From positions 310,001-374,000 of the forward strand of contig NZ_BSFK01000010.1 in assembly GCF_027922305.1 (NCBI RefSeq): a stretch of 64,000 bases of DNA. The letters run 5' to 3'. The position numbers were made by a program, and so were the translations under genes. Positions 18,768 through 28,507 of this stretch are shown in pieces. A model generated the notes under the pieces. It worked only from the letters and a program-made list of their open reading frames with translations, was not told the origin of the DNA and ran no database searches. Source of the stretch: Methylopila jiangsuensis. Its GTDB lineage: Bacteria > Pseudomonadota > Alphaproteobacteria > Rhizobiales > Methylopilaceae. The first letter of the stretch is position 1. Each line of letters opens with the position of its first letter.

Positions 18768-19942
18768 CGGTTCCAACCGGCGAGCAGGCGGGAATAGGCG
18801 TCAAGGGTGGCGTCCGTCATGGCGTCGAGGCCGAACCGGGTGACCGCGCGCGTCCTGGCGCGACGGCCCAGCGCCTCGCGCTCCGTGGCGCTCATCGCCA
18901 GAGCCGCGGCGAGTCCCTCCGCCAGCGCGGCCTCGTCGCCGGGATGGACGAGCCAGCCGGTGCGGTCGCCGTCCGGGCAGGCCGGCGGCGCCAGCACGGT
19001 TTCGGCCGGCGCGCCGTGGGCGGCGGCCACCACGGGAACGCCCATGGCCTGCGCCTCCGCCGCGCCGCGGCCGAAGGCCTCGGGCTCGATGGACGGGACC
19101 ACCGCGACCGCGGCGGCGGCCAGCGCCGCCGGCACGTCCGCCACATGGCCCGGCATGCGGACGCGGGCGGAGAGGCCGAGCGTTTCCGCCTCCGACTGAA
19201 GCTCCTCCCGGTAGCGGTCGCGGCCCTGCGGGTCGCCGGCCAGAACCACCAGCACGTCCGGCCGGTTCAGCCGGGCGATCGCCTTCAGCAGCAGCGACTG
19301 GCCTTTCCAGCGCGTCAGCCGGGCGGCGAGCAGCACGATTCGGGCGTCGGGGCCTGCGTCCCACGCGGCCCTCAGCGCCGCGACGCGCTCCGGCGTCACC
19401 GCCGCCGGATCGAAGCGGGCGAGATCGACCCCGCGGGGAATCACCGTGACGCGGGCGCCAAGGTCGCCGTGCTCCGAGGCGAGATGGGCTGCGGTGAAGG
19501 CGGAGTTGGCGATCACCAGATCGCCCCGCGCCATGACCGAATTGTAGAAGCGCTTCGGCGCCGAGCCCGAGCGGTGGATGCCGGCGGCGGTGGTGACCAA
19601 GGGCCGGCCCGTGCGCCGCGCGGCGGCGAGCGCGCTCCAGGCCGGAGCGCGGGAGCGGGCATGGACCAGCGCCACGGCCTCCGCCTCGATCAGGGCGGCG
19701 AGACGGCCCACGTTCCGGGCCATCTGCAGCGGGTTCTTGGTCGCGGCCGGGAAGGGCCTGTGCTCCGCGCCGGCCGCCTCCAGCTCCGCGACGCCGCGTC
19801 CGCCCTCGCTCAGCACCAGCGCGCGCGCGCCGGCCCGCACGAGCGCCGCGGCCACGTCGATGGCGGTGCGCTCCACGCCGCCGGCGTCAAGCGCGGGCAG
19901 GATCTGCAGGATGGTCCGGCCGGCGAGGGGATGCGCGGACAC
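18764..19942 (-). CDS. Family 4-type glycosyltransferase
   Basis: A 392-residue GT-B fold glycosyltransferase. The N-terminal domain has ILQILPALDAGGVERTAID and ALVHARSRAPAWSAL. The C-terminal donor-binding domain has VTVIPRGVDLARFDP, VLLAARLTRWKGQSLLLKA and SIEPEAFGRGAAEAQAMG, the E-x7-E motif of GT4 retaining enzymes. The acceptor is unknown; LPS core or another surface glycan is plausible. GTG at 19942 is preferred because GGAG stands 6 bases before it; another GTG at 19984 would add 14 residues. It is divergent from the YaiI gene. Confidence 0.85.
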   Translation of the reverse strand: MSAHPLAGRTILQILPALDAGGVERTAIDVAAALVRAGARALVLSEGGRGVAELEAAGAEHRPFPAATKNPLQMARNVGRLAALIEAEAVALVHARSRAPAWSALAAARRTGRPLVTTAAGIHRSGSAPKRFYNSVMARGDLVIANSAFTAAHLASEHGDLGARVTVIPRGVDLARFDPAAVTPERVAALRAAWDAGPDARIVLLAARLTRWKGQSLLLKAIARLNRPDVLVVLAGDPQGRDRYREELQSEAETLGLSARVRMPGHVADVPAALAAAAVAVVPSIEPEAFGRGAAEAQAMGVPVVAAAHGAPAETVLAPPACPDGDRTGWLVHPGDEAALAEGLAAALAMSATEREALGRRARTRAVTRFGLDAMTDATLDAYSRLLAGWNR

Positions 19943-20043
19943 GGCCGCTCCATGATGTCGTGAGGATGTCCCGCGCGGTCCCACGTGGCGAACGGGCGCC
20001 GCTGTGGTATCGCGTTTTCCCCGGCCGCCGCCAGAGGAGAGGC

Positions 20044-20508
20044 ATGACCATCGTTTACGTCGACGCCGACGCCTGTCCGGTCAAGGACGAGATCTACAAG
20101 GTCGCCGCCCGCCACGGGGTCGACGTGGTGGTGGTGGCGAACCGCTTCATGGTCACGCCGAGGGAGGCCTTCGTGCGCTTCCAGCTCGCCCCCGAGGGGC
20201 CGGACGCGGCGGACGACTGGATCGCCGAGCGCTGCGGCGCCGGTGACGTGGTGGTCACCGCCGACATTCCGCTCGCCTCCCGCTGTCTGCCGAAAGGCGC
20301 TGCGGCGCTCGGCCCCACGGGGCGCCCGTTCACGGAAAGCTCCATCGGCGGGGCGCTCGCCACCCGGGAGCTGATGAGCCACTTGCGCGAGATCGGCGTC
20401 GCCGGCGGCGGCCCGCGCCCCTTCGGCCCGCAGGACCGCTCGCGCTTCCTTCAGGCGCTGGACATCGCCGTCCGCCGCGCCATGGCCAAGGGCGAGGGGG
20501 CGGCATGA
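20044..20508 (+). CDS. YaiI/YqxD (DUF188) family protein
   Basis: A 154-residue member of the YaiI/YqxD family, a PIN-like fold of unproven function. Diagnostic stretches are IVYVDADACPVKDEIYKVA, VVVVANRF, DVVVTADIPLASRCL and ATRELMSHLRE. GAGGAGAGGC immediately precedes the ATG at 20044. Its last four bases overlap the start of the next gene (ATGA), indicating translational coupling to the metallo-hydrolase. Confidence 0.9.
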   Translation: MTIVYVDADACPVKDEIYKVAARHGVDVVVVANRFMVTPREAFVRFQLAPEGPDAADDWIAERCGAGDVVVTADIPLASRCLPKGAAALGPTGRPFTESSIGGALATRELMSHLREIGVAGGGPRPFGPQDRSRFLQALDIAVRRAMAKGEGAA

Positions 20509-21578
20509 CGCGACGGGGCCTGTTCAAGATGTTCGCGGTGCTGGGCCTCAGCGCGGCCGGCGGCGGCGCGGCCTGGCTGCAGCAGGCGCGGGCGAAGAAC
20601 CCCTATTACGCCGGTCCGCCCACCGACCATTTCGACGGCGTGCGCTTCTTCAATCCGGACCATCCCTGGTCGAAATCCTTCGGCGAGCTGTGGCGCGGCG
20701 TCTGGTTCTCCGACAAGGCCGCATGGCCGGAGAGCTGGCCGAGCCCCTTCGCCGGCGCGCGGCCCCCAGCGCGGGTGGAGGGCGACGCCCTGCGAGTCAC
20801 CCTGATCGGCCACGCCAGCCTGCTGATCCAGACGCAGGGGCTCAACGTCCTGGTGGATCCGGTGTGGTCGGAGCGCTGCTCGCCGGTCAGCTTCGCCGGG
20901 CCGAAGCGGGTGAACCCGCCCGGCGTCGCCTTCGACGACCTGCCGAAGATCGACGCGGTTCTCGTCACCCACAACCATTACGACCATCTGGACGTGGAGA
21001 CCCTGTCGCGGCTCGCCGCCCGCGACGCCCCGCGGGTGATCACGCCGCTCGGCAACGGGACGATCATGAAGGCGCACGACCCGAAGATCGCGGCCGAATC
21101 CTATGACTGGGGGGCGCGCGCGCCGCTCTCCGACAGGGTGACCGTGCATCTGACGCCGGCCTACCACTGGTCGGCGCGGGGCGTGAACGACCGGCGCAAG
21201 GCGCTGTGGTGCGGCTTCGTGATCGACGCCGGTCCGGACAACCGCATCTATGTGGCCGGCGACACGGCGCTCGGCCCCGGAACGATCTTCCCCGAGATCG
21301 GCCGCGCCCACGGCCCGTTCCGGCTGGCCGCGCTGCCGGTCGGGGCCTACGAGCCGCGCTGGTTCATGCGCGACCAGCACGCCAACCCGCAGGACGCCGT
21401 GGAGATGTTTCGGGCGGTCGGCGCGAAGCGGGCGGTGGGCGTGCACTGGGGCACGTTCCAGCTCACGGCGGAAGCGATCGACGCGCCGGAGCGGGCGCTG
21501 GCCGAGGCGCGGACGGCGGCGGGCATGGCGGCGGAGGATTTTCGGGCGCTCAGGCCCGGCGAGGTCTGGACGGGGTGA
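20505..21578 (+). CDS. Metallo-beta-lactamase-fold hydrolase (NAPE-PLD/UlaG-like)
   Basis: A 357-residue metallo-hydrolase with a twin-Arg-like and hydrophobic N-terminus (TRRGLFKMFAVLGLSAAGGGAAW) that suggests an inner-membrane anchor or export. The metal motif is THNHYDHLD (His156, His158, Asp160, His161); further ligands lie in PAYHWSARG, VAGDTAL and GVHWGTFQLT. The layout resembles the NAPE-phospholipase D branch, which cleaves phospholipid-like substrates, though the substrate is unproven. It is translationally coupled to the YaiI gene. Confidence 0.85.
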   Translation: MTRRGLFKMFAVLGLSAAGGGAAWLQQARAKNPYYAGPPTDHFDGVRFFNPDHPWSKSFGELWRGVWFSDKAAWPESWPSPFAGARPPARVEGDALRVTLIGHASLLIQTQGLNVLVDPVWSERCSPVSFAGPKRVNPPGVAFDDLPKIDAVLVTHNHYDHLDVETLSRLAARDAPRVITPLGNGTIMKAHDPKIAAESYDWGARAPLSDRVTVHLTPAYHWSARGVNDRRKALWCGFVIDAGPDNRIYVAGDTALGPGTIFPEIGRAHGPFRLAALPVGAYEPRWFMRDQHANPQDAVEMFRAVGAKRAVGVHWGTFQLTAEAIDAPERALAEARTAAGMAAEDFRALRPGEVWTG

Positions 21579-21590
21579 CGGCCCGCGCCG

Positions 21591-21923
21591 TCAGTGCGCG
21601 ACGGACTTGGACAGCAGGTTGATCACCAGCACGCCGGCGATGATGAGCCCGAGGCCGATGATGGCGGGGACGTCCAGCGTCTGGCGGAACCAGACGTAGC
21701 CCACGGCCGAGATCAGCACGATGCCGACGCCGGACCACAGGGCGTAGGCGACGCCGGTCGGCATGGTCTTCAGCACCAGCGACAGGAAGTAGAACGCGAT
21801 CAGATACGCGACGCCGGTCACGAGGCTCGGCGCGAGCCGCGTGAAGCCCTCGGAGGCCTTCAGCGCGGAGGTGCCGATCACCTCCGCGACGATCGCGACG
21901 CCCAGATAGACATAGACAAGCAT
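21591..21923 (-). CDS. Small multidrug resistance (SMR) transporter, EmrE-like
   Basis: A 110-residue four-helix inner-membrane exporter. It matches the EmrE branch exactly in length, with the essential Glu14 in VAIVAEVIGTSALKAS, YALWSGVGIV and a final GLGLIIAGVLVINLLS. Family members exchange protons for quaternary amines, polyamines or guanidinium. It stands between the convergent metallo-hydrolase and ppa. A palindromic repeat lies just upstream. Confidence 0.92.
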   Translation of the reverse strand: MLVYVYLGVAIVAEVIGTSALKASEGFTRLAPSLVTGVAYLIAFYFLSLVLKTMPTGVAYALWSGVGIVLISAVGYVWFRQTLDVPAIIGLGLIIAGVLVINLLSKSVAH

Positions 21924-21963
21924 GCGCCCAGGCGCTCCCTGACGTCTGCGGAACGCTACGCTC

Positions 21964-22000
21964 GTCGTCATGCCCGCGGACCATGCTCGGGCATGACGAC
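21964..22000. repeat. Intergenic palindromic repeat, short copy B
   Basis: GTCGTCATGCCCG (21964-21976) and CGGGCATGACGAC (21988-22000) are perfect 13-base inverted repeats around an 11-base loop. It is the outer half of the repeat family seen at 17116 and 52291, without the inner arms. It lies between ppa and the SMR gene on the same strand and could serve as a terminator for ppa. Confidence 0.78.
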
Positions 22001-22024
22001 GCGTCTGAATTCCAGAACGGGGTC

Positions 22025-22561
22025 TCAGCCCTTGGCGGCTTTGGCGCGCTCGATCGCTTCGAGGATCATGGTCTTGGCCTCGGCGGCGTCGCCCCAGCCC
22101 AGCGCCTTGACCCACTTGTCGCCTTCGAGATCCTTGTAGTGCTCGAAGAAGTGGGAGATCTGCTCGAGCGTGATCTCGGGCAGGTCGGTGTAGTTCTTCA
22201 CGTTCTCGTAGCGGCGCGTCAGCTTGGGCGTCGGCACGGCGATGATCTTCTCGTCCTGGCCCTTCTCGTCCTCCATGCGGAAGACGCCGACCGGGCGGCA
22301 GGCGATGACCGCGCCCGGCACGATGGCGCGGGTGTTCGCCACCAGCACGTCGATCGGGTCGCCGTCGTCGGACAGGGTGTGCGGGATGAAGCCGTAATTC
22401 CCCGGATAGCGCATGGCGGTGTAGAGGAAGCGGTCCACCACCAACGTGCCGGACTCCTTGTCCAGCTCGTACTTGATCGGCTCGCCGCCGATCGGCACCT
22501 CGATGATGACGTTGACTTCGTCCGGCGGGTTCTTGCCGATGGAGATCGCGTCGATAAGCAT
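22025..22561 (-). CDS. ppa: Inorganic pyrophosphatase (family I)
   Basis: A 178-residue soluble Mg-dependent pyrophosphatase that pulls biosynthetic reactions forward by removing PPi. Active-site landmarks are [20 protein letters not shown] and the signature [10 protein letters not shown] (about 65-74), followed by [11 protein letters not shown] and [11 protein letters not shown]. Length is typical. The ATG at 22561 starts [18 protein letters not shown], the usual N-terminus. Monocistronic. Confidence 0.96.
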   Translation of the reverse strand: MLIDAISIGKNPPDEVNVIIEVPIGGEPIKYELDKESGTLVVDRFLYTAMRYPGNYGFIPHTLSDDGDPIDVLVANTRAIVPGAVIACRPVGVFRMEDEKGQDEKIIAVPTPKLTRRYENVKNYTDLPEITLEQISHFFEHYKDLEGDKWVKALGWGDAAEAKTMILEAIERAKAAKG

Positions 22562-22680
22562 GGGGCCGAATGTCCTTGGAACGTCTGCGGCGGGCCCCGT
22601 GTCTGTAGCGGAGCGGCGCGACCGGTGGCAAGGGCGCCGCATCGCACAAAAGACGAAGCTTCGGGAGACGTCAGGACGCG

Positions 22681-23187
22681 TCAGCGCCAGACGTAAGCGA
22701 ACTTCTCCAGCGTGACGTCGCCGAAATGCTCCACCCCCCGCGCGGCGAGCCGGCCGCCGAGCCGCGCGTAGAAAGCGCAGGCCCCGTCGTTGCCGGCGAG
22801 CGACCACGCCGCCGCGCCCGAGAGGCCGCGGCTCGCCAGATCGCCGCGCGCGGCGGCGAACAGGCGGCGGCCCAGGCCCAGGCCCTGATACTCCGGCTTC
22901 AGGTAAAGCTCGTAGACCTCGCCGGCGACGCCAAGGGTGGAGGCGCGGTTGCGCCCGGAGCTGGCGTAGCCCACCACCTCGCCGCCGAACATCAGCAGGC
23001 TGACGCGGCTGCCGCGCCGGAGCGCGCCCGACCACCAGGACGGCCCGCGCCGCTCCACCATCCGCTCAAGCTCGCGTCCCGGAATCAGGCCGCGATAGGC
23101 GTTGCGCCACGCGGCGTCGTGCACGGCTGCGATGGCCGCGGCGTCGGCCCCCTGCGCAGGTCGGATCTCGATCTCGACGGTGCTCAC
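22681..23187 (-). CDS. GNAT-family N-acetyltransferase
   Basis: A 168-residue GCN5-type acetyltransferase. Motif A is [20 protein letters not shown], the acetyl-CoA pyrophosphate loop, followed by [22 protein letters not shown] in motif B. The substrate is unknown. The GTG at 23187 gives the normal family length, but no convincing ribosome-binding site precedes it, so the start is uncertain. Divergent from trmD. Confidence 0.82.
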   Translation of the reverse strand: MSTVEIEIRPAQGADAAAIAAVHDAAWRNAYRGLIPGRELERMVERRGPSWWSGALRRGSRVSLLMFGGEVVGYASSGRNRASTLGVAGEVYELYLKPEYQGLGLGRRLFAAARGDLASRGLSGAAAWSLAGNDGACAFYARLGGRLAARGVEHFGDVTLEKFAYVWR

Positions 23188-23348
23188 GACACAAGAGTAT
23201 GCCCGGCCCGCGCGGGCCGACAAGTCGGAATCGCGACATTCGGACGACACGTCGCGGCGGTGGACGCGGAGGCGGCGGGACGCCATAGCTGGCTCCCAGC
23301 CGACGCAAGCCCCTGTCGTCCCGATCACCTTTTCCGGAGGCCCGCCGC

Positions 23349-24071
23349 ATGTGGCGCGCGACCGTGCTCACGCTCTACCCCGCCATGTTTCCCGGCCCGC
23401 TCGGCCATGCGCTGGCGGGCAAGGCGCTCGGCCGTCTCTGGGACCTTGAGGCGCGGGACATGCGCGAGCATGGGCTCGGCGTCCACCGGGCGGTGGACGA
23501 CACCCCCGCCGGCGGCGGCCCCGGCATGGTGCTGCGCGCCGACGTGGTGGCGGCGGCCATCGACGCCCTCGGTCCCGACGATGGCCATCCGCGCGTGCTG
23601 CTCACGCCCCGCGGCGCGCCTCTGACGCAGGCGCGGGTGCGCGCTCTGGCTGCGGGGCCGGGGGTGACGCTGCTCTGCGGCCGGTTCGAGGGCGTGGACC
23701 AGCGGGTGATCGAGGCGCGGCGGCTGGAGGAGATCGCGGTCGGCGACGTGGTGCTGTCGGGCGGCGAGTCGGCGGCGCTGCTGCTGCTCGACGCCTGCGT
23801 GCGGCTGCTGCCGGGCGTCATGGGCGATCAGGCCTCCGGCGACGACGAGAGCTTCGAGGGCGATCTGCTGGAGCACCCGCACTACACGCGGCCCCGGGAG
23901 TTCGAGGGCCGTGGCCTCCCCGAGGCGCTGCTCTCCGGCGACCACAAGGCGATCGCCCGCTGGCGCGCCATGCGGGCGAGGGCGGACACCCGGACGCGCC
24001 GTCCCGACCTTTGGGCGAAATATGTCGCGCGAACGACAGCGGGCGTCGACAAAGCCGGCAAGATCGAGTAG
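23349..24071 (+). CDS. trmD: tRNA (guanine-37-N1)-methyltransferase
   Basis: A 240-residue SPOUT methyltransferase that makes m1G37 in tRNAs and prevents frameshifting. The trefoil-knot SAM site is [18 protein letters not shown] (105-122) and [19 protein letters not shown] (131-149). HPHYTRP and [17 protein letters not shown] mark the C-terminal domain. GGAGG precedes the ATG at 23349. It is followed 76 bp later by rplS, the standard trmD-rplS order; rimM and rpsP are absent upstream. Confidence 0.96.
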   Translation: MWRATVLTLYPAMFPGPLGHALAGKALGRLWDLEARDMREHGLGVHRAVDDTPAGGGPGMVLRADVVAAAIDALGPDDGHPRVLLTPRGAPLTQARVRALAAGPGVTLLCGRFEGVDQRVIEARRLEEIAVGDVVLSGGESAALLLLDACVRLLPGVMGDQASGDDESFEGDLLEHPHYTRPREFEGRGLPEALLSGDHKAIARWRAMRARADTRTRRPDLWAKYVARTTAGVDKAGKIE

Positions 24072-24147
24072 TAGAGCCGCCACTCACGAGATTCCCGAAA
24101 CTTCTCGTGCGCCTCGCGGCTGAAGCGAGAGACGCGGAGACGACGCT

Positions 24148-24558
24148 ATGAACATCATCGAACAGCTCGACAAGGAGCAGATGGCGGTTGTGACCGCCGT
24201 TCGCGAGATCCCGGATTTCGCGCCCGGCGACACGGTCACCGTCAATGTGAAGGTCAAGGAAGGCGAGCGCGTGCGCGTGCAGGCCTATGAGGGCGTGGTG
24301 ATCGCGCGCTCGGGCGGCGGCCTGAACCAGAACTTCACCGTGCGCAAGATTTCCTACGGCGAAGGCGTGGAGCGCGTGTTCCCGCTGTTCTCGCCCCTGA
24401 TCGACAGCGTGAAGGTGGTGCGCCGCGGCAAGGTCCGTCGCGCCAAGCTGTATTACCTGCGCGACCGTCGCGGCAAGTCGGCCCGCATCGCCGAGAAGCA
24501 GGATCGCAGCCAGAAGGCCCTGGCCAAGGGCGGCAAGAAGGCCGTCGCGGCCAAGTAA
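24148..24558 (+). CDS. rplS: 50S ribosomal protein L19
   Basis: A 136-residue L19 that sits at the 30S-50S interface. Recognised by [53 protein letters not shown] and [15 protein letters not shown], ending in a basic tail. Preceded by trmD and followed by a hairpin, so it ends the operon. Confidence 0.97.
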   Translation: MNIIEQLDKEQMAVVTAVREIPDFAPGDTVTVNVKVKEGERVRVQAYEGVVIARSGGGLNQNFTVRKISYGEGVERVFPLFSPLIDSVKVVRRGKVRRAKLYYLRDRRGKSARIAEKQDRSQKALAKGGKKAVAAK

Positions 24559-24604
24559 GCCTCCGGCCGCCGTCGGCGGCTGGTCCTGCGTGCGTTATGA
24601 CATT

Positions 24605-24642
24605 GAAAGCGGCGTGGTCCTTGAGTGGGCCACGTCGCTTTC
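24605..24642 (+). terminator. Stem-loop terminator after trmD-rplS
   Basis: GAAAGCGGCGTGGTCC (24605-24620) pairs with GGGCCACGTCGCTTTC (24627-24642) over 16 positions with two G-T wobbles, around a 6-base TTGAGT loop. It starts 46 bases after the rplS stop. A smaller hairpin, GCCGCC-GTC-GGCGGC, lies at 24566-24580. Confidence 0.65.
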
Positions 24643-24687
24643 GCGCGCGCCTACGAGACCGCATGTATGGCATGTGAAATGCCGTCG

Positions 24688-24785
24688 CCGTCATGCCCGC
24701 CGCATGGCGGGCGTCCACGACGTGAACGGTCAGGATTTCGGGACGCGGAACGTCATGAATAACCCGGCGTCGCCGGGCGTGACGG
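24688..24785. repeat. Intergenic palindromic repeat, full copy C
   Basis: CCGTCATGCCCGCC opens the element, with a perfect 7-bp hairpin GCCCGCC-GCAT-GGCGGGC (24695-24712). The GTCCACGACGTG arm follows, and the far end has CCCGGC-GTC-GCCGGG closing with CGTGACGGG. It is the same family as 17116 and 52291. It occupies most of the remaining 318-bp gap 24559-24876, in which I see no gene. Confidence 0.75.
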
Positions 24786-24876
24786 GCGTTTGAGACGCGC
24801 GTTCCTGCGCGGCTGAAGCGGGCGCCGACGTCTGCCGTGGCGAGAGAGACGCCCTGTTCGCGCGGGCGAGCCGTGG

Positions 24877-25332
24877 TCAGGCGGCGGAGGGAGGGGCGGG
24901 AGGCTCGTCCGTGATCACCCCGGCGCACCGGCCGGCCACCAGCCAGTGGGCGAGGCCCGCGGCGGCCCCGCAGGCGGCGATGTCGGCCAGGGAGAACAGC
25001 GGCCCGTCCACGCCGGAGGGCAGGGCGGCCCAGGGCAGCACCGCGGTGGCGGCGCCGGCCAGCGCGTAATAGGCGAAGGAGCGGATCGCGAACAGTTCGC
25101 CGATCAGCACCGCCACCACGGCGGGCGCGCCGACGAACGGCCCCAGCACGAAGGCGGCGGTCCAGAAGCCGAGCGTGAGGTCCGCCCCGAACAGGGCGAC
25201 CTCGTCCGGGAACAGCAGCACGTCGCCGAAATGGTTGCTGGAGATCAGCGCCAGCGTCAGGAAGCCCACGGCCAGCCCGGCGACGAAGCCGAGCGGCGCC
25301 ATGATCAGGCGTCCGGCGATGCGCGCCAGCAT
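24877..25332 (-). CDS. Conserved-type inner-membrane protein, function unknown
   Basis: A 151-residue hydrophobic protein with four predicted membrane helices: about 9-30, 53-75, 83-105 and 115-135. A Pro-rich cytoplasmic tail follows. I recognise no motif or family. The ATG at 25332 is taken; a TTG at 25350 is possible. It lies 51 bp downstream of rlmN on the same strand and may share its transcript. Confidence 0.72.
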   Translation of the reverse strand: MLARIAGRLIMAPLGFVAGLAVGFLTLALISSNHFGDVLLFPDEVALFGADLTLGFWTAAFVLGPFVGAPAVVAVLIGELFAIRSFAYYALAGAATAVLPWAALPSGVDGPLFSLADIAACGAAAGLAHWLVAGRCAGVITDEPPAPPSAA

Positions 25333-25383
25333 CGGCGGTTCAGCCGGCAAGGCCGCGGGCCGCGGAGCCCGCGCCGGCGAAGC

Positions 25384-26592
25384 TCATTCCGCGGCCTCGA
25401 GCGCCATGCGCTCCTTGGCGCGCAGGCGCTTGGTCTCGGACTTGAGCTGGCCGCAGGCGGCGGCGATGTCGCGGCCGCGGGGCGTGCGCACCGGGCTGGC
25501 GTAGCCCGCACGGAACACGATCTCCGAGAAGCGCTCGATGGTCTCCCAGTCCGAACACTCGTAGTCCGTGCCGGGCCAGGGGTTGAACGGAATCAGGTTG
25601 ATCTTGGCCGGCACGCCCTTCAGCAGCCGCACCAGCTCCCGCGCCTCCGCCGGGCTGTCGTTGATCCCCTTCAGCATCACATATTCGAAGGTGATGCGGC
25701 GGGCGTTGGAGGCGCCCGGATAGGTCCGGCAGGCCTCCATCAGCTCGGCGATGGGATGCTTCTTGTTGATGGGCACCAGCACGTCGCGTAGGTCGTCGCG
25801 CACCGCGTGCAGCGAGATCGCGAGCTGGGCGCCGGTCTCCTCGCCGAGGCGCTTCATCTGGGGCACGACGCCGGAGGTGGAGACGGTGATGCGGCGGCGG
25901 CCGAGCCCGAGGCCCTCACCGTCGGCGATCACCTCGATGGCGTCGCGCACGGCGTCCAGATTGTAGAGCGGCTCGCCCATGCCCATGAAGACGATGTTGG
26001 TGACGAGCCGGCCGTCCTCGGTCGCGCCCTCCGACCAGTCGCCCAGCCGGTCGCGGGCCACCAGCAGCTGGCCGACGATCTCGGCCGCGGTCAGGTTGCG
26101 CACCATGGTCTGGGTGCCGGTGTGGCAGAACGAGCAGGTGAGCGTGCAGCCGACCTGGCTGGAGACGCAGAGCGTGCCGCGGCCTTCCTCGGGGATGTAG
26201 ACCGTCTCCACCTCCGCGCCGCGGTCGTGGCGGCCGGCGGCGGGCAGGCGCAGCAGCCACTTGCGGGTGCCGTCCACGGAGATCTGCTCGGTCACGATCT
26301 CGGGCCGCGCCAGCGTGAAGCGCTCGGCCAGAGCCGCGCGCAGGTCCTTCGACACATTGGTCATGTGGCCGAACTCGGCCGCGCCGCGGTTGTGGACCCA
26401 GTGGTTGATCTGGGCCGCCCGCATCTTCAGCTGCCGCTCCGGCACGCCGGCCTCGCCGAGCGACGCCATCAGGCGCGCGCGGGTGAGGCCCGCGAGCGAG
26501 GGCGCCGGCGGCGTCCAGGGCTCCGCCTCGGACCGCGCGGCGAGGATCGGCGCGGCGTTGGCGTTGCGACGGGCGAGATCGAGCGTGGTCAT
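25384..26592 (-). CDS. rlmN: Dual-specificity 23S rRNA/tRNA adenine-C2 methyltransferase
   Basis: A 402-residue radical SAM enzyme that methylates A2503 of 23S rRNA and A37 of some tRNAs. The radical SAM cluster is [13 protein letters not shown] (CxxxCxxC). Other markers are [33 protein letters not shown] and the catalytic Cys near the end in [12 protein letters not shown]. The N-terminal RNA-binding part includes [20 protein letters not shown]. Start at ATG 26592. Confidence 0.96.
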   Translation of the reverse strand: MTTLDLARRNANAAPILAARSEAEPWTPPAPSLAGLTRARLMASLGEAGVPERQLKMRAAQINHWVHNRGAAEFGHMTNVSKDLRAALAERFTLARPEIVTEQISVDGTRKWLLRLPAAGRHDRGAEVETVYIPEEGRGTLCVSSQVGCTLTCSFCHTGTQTMVRNLTAAEIVGQLLVARDRLGDWSEGATEDGRLVTNIVFMGMGEPLYNLDAVRDAIEVIADGEGLGLGRRRITVSTSGVVPQMKRLGEETGAQLAISLHAVRDDLRDVLVPINKKHPIAELMEACRTYPGASNARRITFEYVMLKGINDSPAEARELVRLLKGVPAKINLIPFNPWPGTDYECSDWETIERFSEIVFRAGYASPVRTPRGRDIAAACGQLKSETKRLRAKERMALEAAE

Positions 26593-26683
26593 GGGCGGGC
26601 GGAGCGGTCGGTCGGTGTCGGAAGGCGGGGACGCATAGCACGAAAACCGCCCGATGGCGAACCGACGCCCGGGCGGGCCGCGT

Positions 26684-27367
26684 TCAGCCCTTAGGGCCGT
26701 AGGCGGAGAGGAACACGTCCACCGCCTGGTCCACCACATAGGCCACCCGGTCGGGCGGGGGAGGGGCCTCGCCGCCGATCAGCACCGGCATCATCACCGA
26801 CGAGTGGCACATGGTGAGGAAGTGCCAGGCCGCGAGCTCCGGGTCGGCCACGTCGAGCTCGCCCTGCGCCACCTTGGCGCCGAGCCAGGCCGACAGGCGC
26901 GCGGCGCCGGCGCGGGGGCCGGAGGCGAGGAACAGCTGGCCGATGTCCGGCTTGCGGTCGGCGGCGGCGATCACCATCCGCACCGTGGCCACATGGGAGG
27001 GATGCACCAGGGCCTCGATGAAGCTTCGGCCCAGCCGGCGCAGCACGTCGCCCACGTCGTGGTTGTCGTCGTCGAGCTCGAACAGCCGTTCGGCGGTCAG
27101 GGCGCACTGTTCGCGCACCAGCGCTGCGAACAGCTCCTCCTTGCTTTCGAAATAGACGTAGAGCGTGCCTTTGGAGACGCCCGCGGCCTCGGCGATGCGG
27201 CCCATGGCGGCGGCGTCGAAGCCGTGGGCGAGGAACACCGCGCGCGCGCCGTCGATGATCTGGCGGCGCTTTGCGCTGTCCAGCCGGTCGTCGGCGGCGG
27301 ACTCTTTGGGGCCGCGCGCCGCGACGGCCGCTGCCGCGCCCTGCGCCCCGGCGTAAAGGGAGGTCAT
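26684..27367 (-). CDS. TetR/AcrR-family transcriptional regulator
   Basis: A 227-residue repressor. The helix-turn-helix is at about 36-82 with [20 protein letters not shown] and [22 protein letters not shown]. The C-terminal half resembles the TetR_C AefR-like ligand domain. A 19-bp near-perfect operator stands 61 bp before its start, so autoregulation is likely. Its regulon is not evident: the upstream gene on the same strand is nudC and the downstream one rlmN. Confidence 0.9.
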   Translation of the reverse strand: MTSLYAGAQGAAAAVAARGPKESAADDRLDSAKRRQIIDGARAVFLAHGFDAAAMGRIAEAAGVSKGTLYVYFESKEELFAALVREQCALTAERLFELDDDNHDVGDVLRRLGRSFIEALVHPSHVATVRMVIAAADRKPDIGQLFLASGPRAGAARLSAWLGAKVAQGELDVADPELAAWHFLTMCHSSVMMPVLIGGEAPPPPDRVAYVVDQAVDVFLSAYGPKG

Positions 27368-27427
27368 CCTCGCGCGTGCTCCTGATAATCTCGCGCCAAT
27401 CTACATTCGCGGCGCAGAGATATCTAG

Positions 27428-27446
27428 TGACCGAACCGTTCGGTCA
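27428..27446. promoter_or_regulatory. TetR-type operator TGACCGAAC-C-GTTCGGTCA
   Basis: Nine-base arms TGACCGAAC (27428-27436) and GTTCGGTCA (27438-27446) flank one central base, a perfect inverted repeat. The symmetry and length are those of TetR-family operators, and it lies in the promoter region of the tetR-like gene that starts at 27367. Binding by that protein is inference from position. Confidence 0.72.
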
Positions 27447-27506
27447 AAATAGGGCGGCCGGAAATTGTCATGCGTTTATGTGGGGTCACAAGGTCGCGGA
27501 CGCCAG

Positions 27507-28457
27507 TCAGCGCGTCGTCCCGGCGTCCGCGCCGTCCACGAACAGCCGCAGCAGATGGTGGGCGATCGCGGCCGGCGGCGGGGCGCGCAGGCCGTCCGGA
27601 TGGCCGCCCGTCAGAAGGCTGGCCGCCTCGTCGCGGGAGAACCAGCGCAGCGCCTCAAGCTCCGAAACATCCGGCGTCAGCGCGTCGCCGAGCGCCTCCG
27701 CCGTGACGCCCAGCATGAGCTGGGAGGGAAACGGCCACGGCTGGCTGAAAGCGTAGGCCACCGGCCCCAGGCGGACCCCCGCCTCCTCGAAGATTTCCCG
27801 GCGGGCGGCGTCCTCCAGCGTTTCTCCCGGCTCCACGAAGCCTGCGAGGCAGGACCAGACCCCGGGCGGAAACCGCGCCTGCCGTCCCAGCAGGCAGCGG
27901 CCGGCATGGGTGACGAGCATGATCGCCACCGGGTCGGTGCGGGGAAAATGCAGCGCGCCGCAGGCCGGGCAGCCCCGCCGCCAGCCGCCGCCTTCCATGC
28001 GGGTCGGCGCGCCGCAATTGGCGCAGAAGCCGTTGCGGGCGTGCCAGGCCAGCATGGCGCGGGCGTAGCCCACCAGCGCCAGATCGGGGCCGGCGAGGCG
28101 GCCGTCGCTCGCCACTGTCCGCAGGTCCTCGAACAGGGCGTCGGGGAGCCTGTCCGCCGCTTCGGCCGCATGGCGTTCGGCGAAGCAGGGCCGGCCGGCG
28201 GAATCGAGCCCCAGAAACACGGAGGCTTCGGGCGCGCCCAGCGCCGCCGCCTCCGCGCGGCCGAACGCAGGCGCGAGGCGGTCGCCCTCCGGCCGGAGGG
28301 CCGGGCGGTCGCCCGCGAACAGCACGAGGCGCGCGCCCGCGTCCGCCTCCGCCCGCTCCAGAAACCCGGCGGCGTCGCGCCGCTCGCCGCAGCGGTCCAG
28401 CGCGAGGCCGGCGTAGCCGAGGGCGTGGAGGTCGGGCATGGGCGGCGTCTCCGGCAT
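27507..28457 (-). CDS. nudC: NAD(+) diphosphatase / NADH pyrophosphatase
   Basis: A 316-residue NudC. A four-Cys zinc site, NGFCANCGAPTRMEGG and GCPACGALHFPRTDP, precedes the Nudix box GFVEPGETLEDAARREIFEEAGV. The family marker SQPWPFPSQLMLG follows it. The enzyme hydrolyses NAD(H) and removes NAD caps from RNA. The ATG at 28457 is chosen because the further upstream ATG (28541) lies inside the SRP RNA gene on the other strand; an ATG at 28439 is also possible. Confidence 0.93.
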   Translation of the reverse strand: MPETPPMPDLHALGYAGLALDRCGERRDAAGFLERAEADAGARLVLFAGDRPALRPEGDRLAPAFGRAEAAALGAPEASVFLGLDSAGRPCFAERHAAEAADRLPDALFEDLRTVASDGRLAGPDLALVGYARAMLAWHARNGFCANCGAPTRMEGGGWRRGCPACGALHFPRTDPVAIMLVTHAGRCLLGRQARFPPGVWSCLAGFVEPGETLEDAARREIFEEAGVRLGPVAYAFSQPWPFPSQLMLGVTAEALGDALTPDVSELEALRWFSRDEAASLLTGGHPDGLRAPPPAAIAHHLLRLFVDGADAGTTR

Positions 28458-28507
28458 GAGGGTCGCGCAGGCCTTGCAAGGCGCCCCCTTCGCGGTCCAT
28501 ATAGCGC

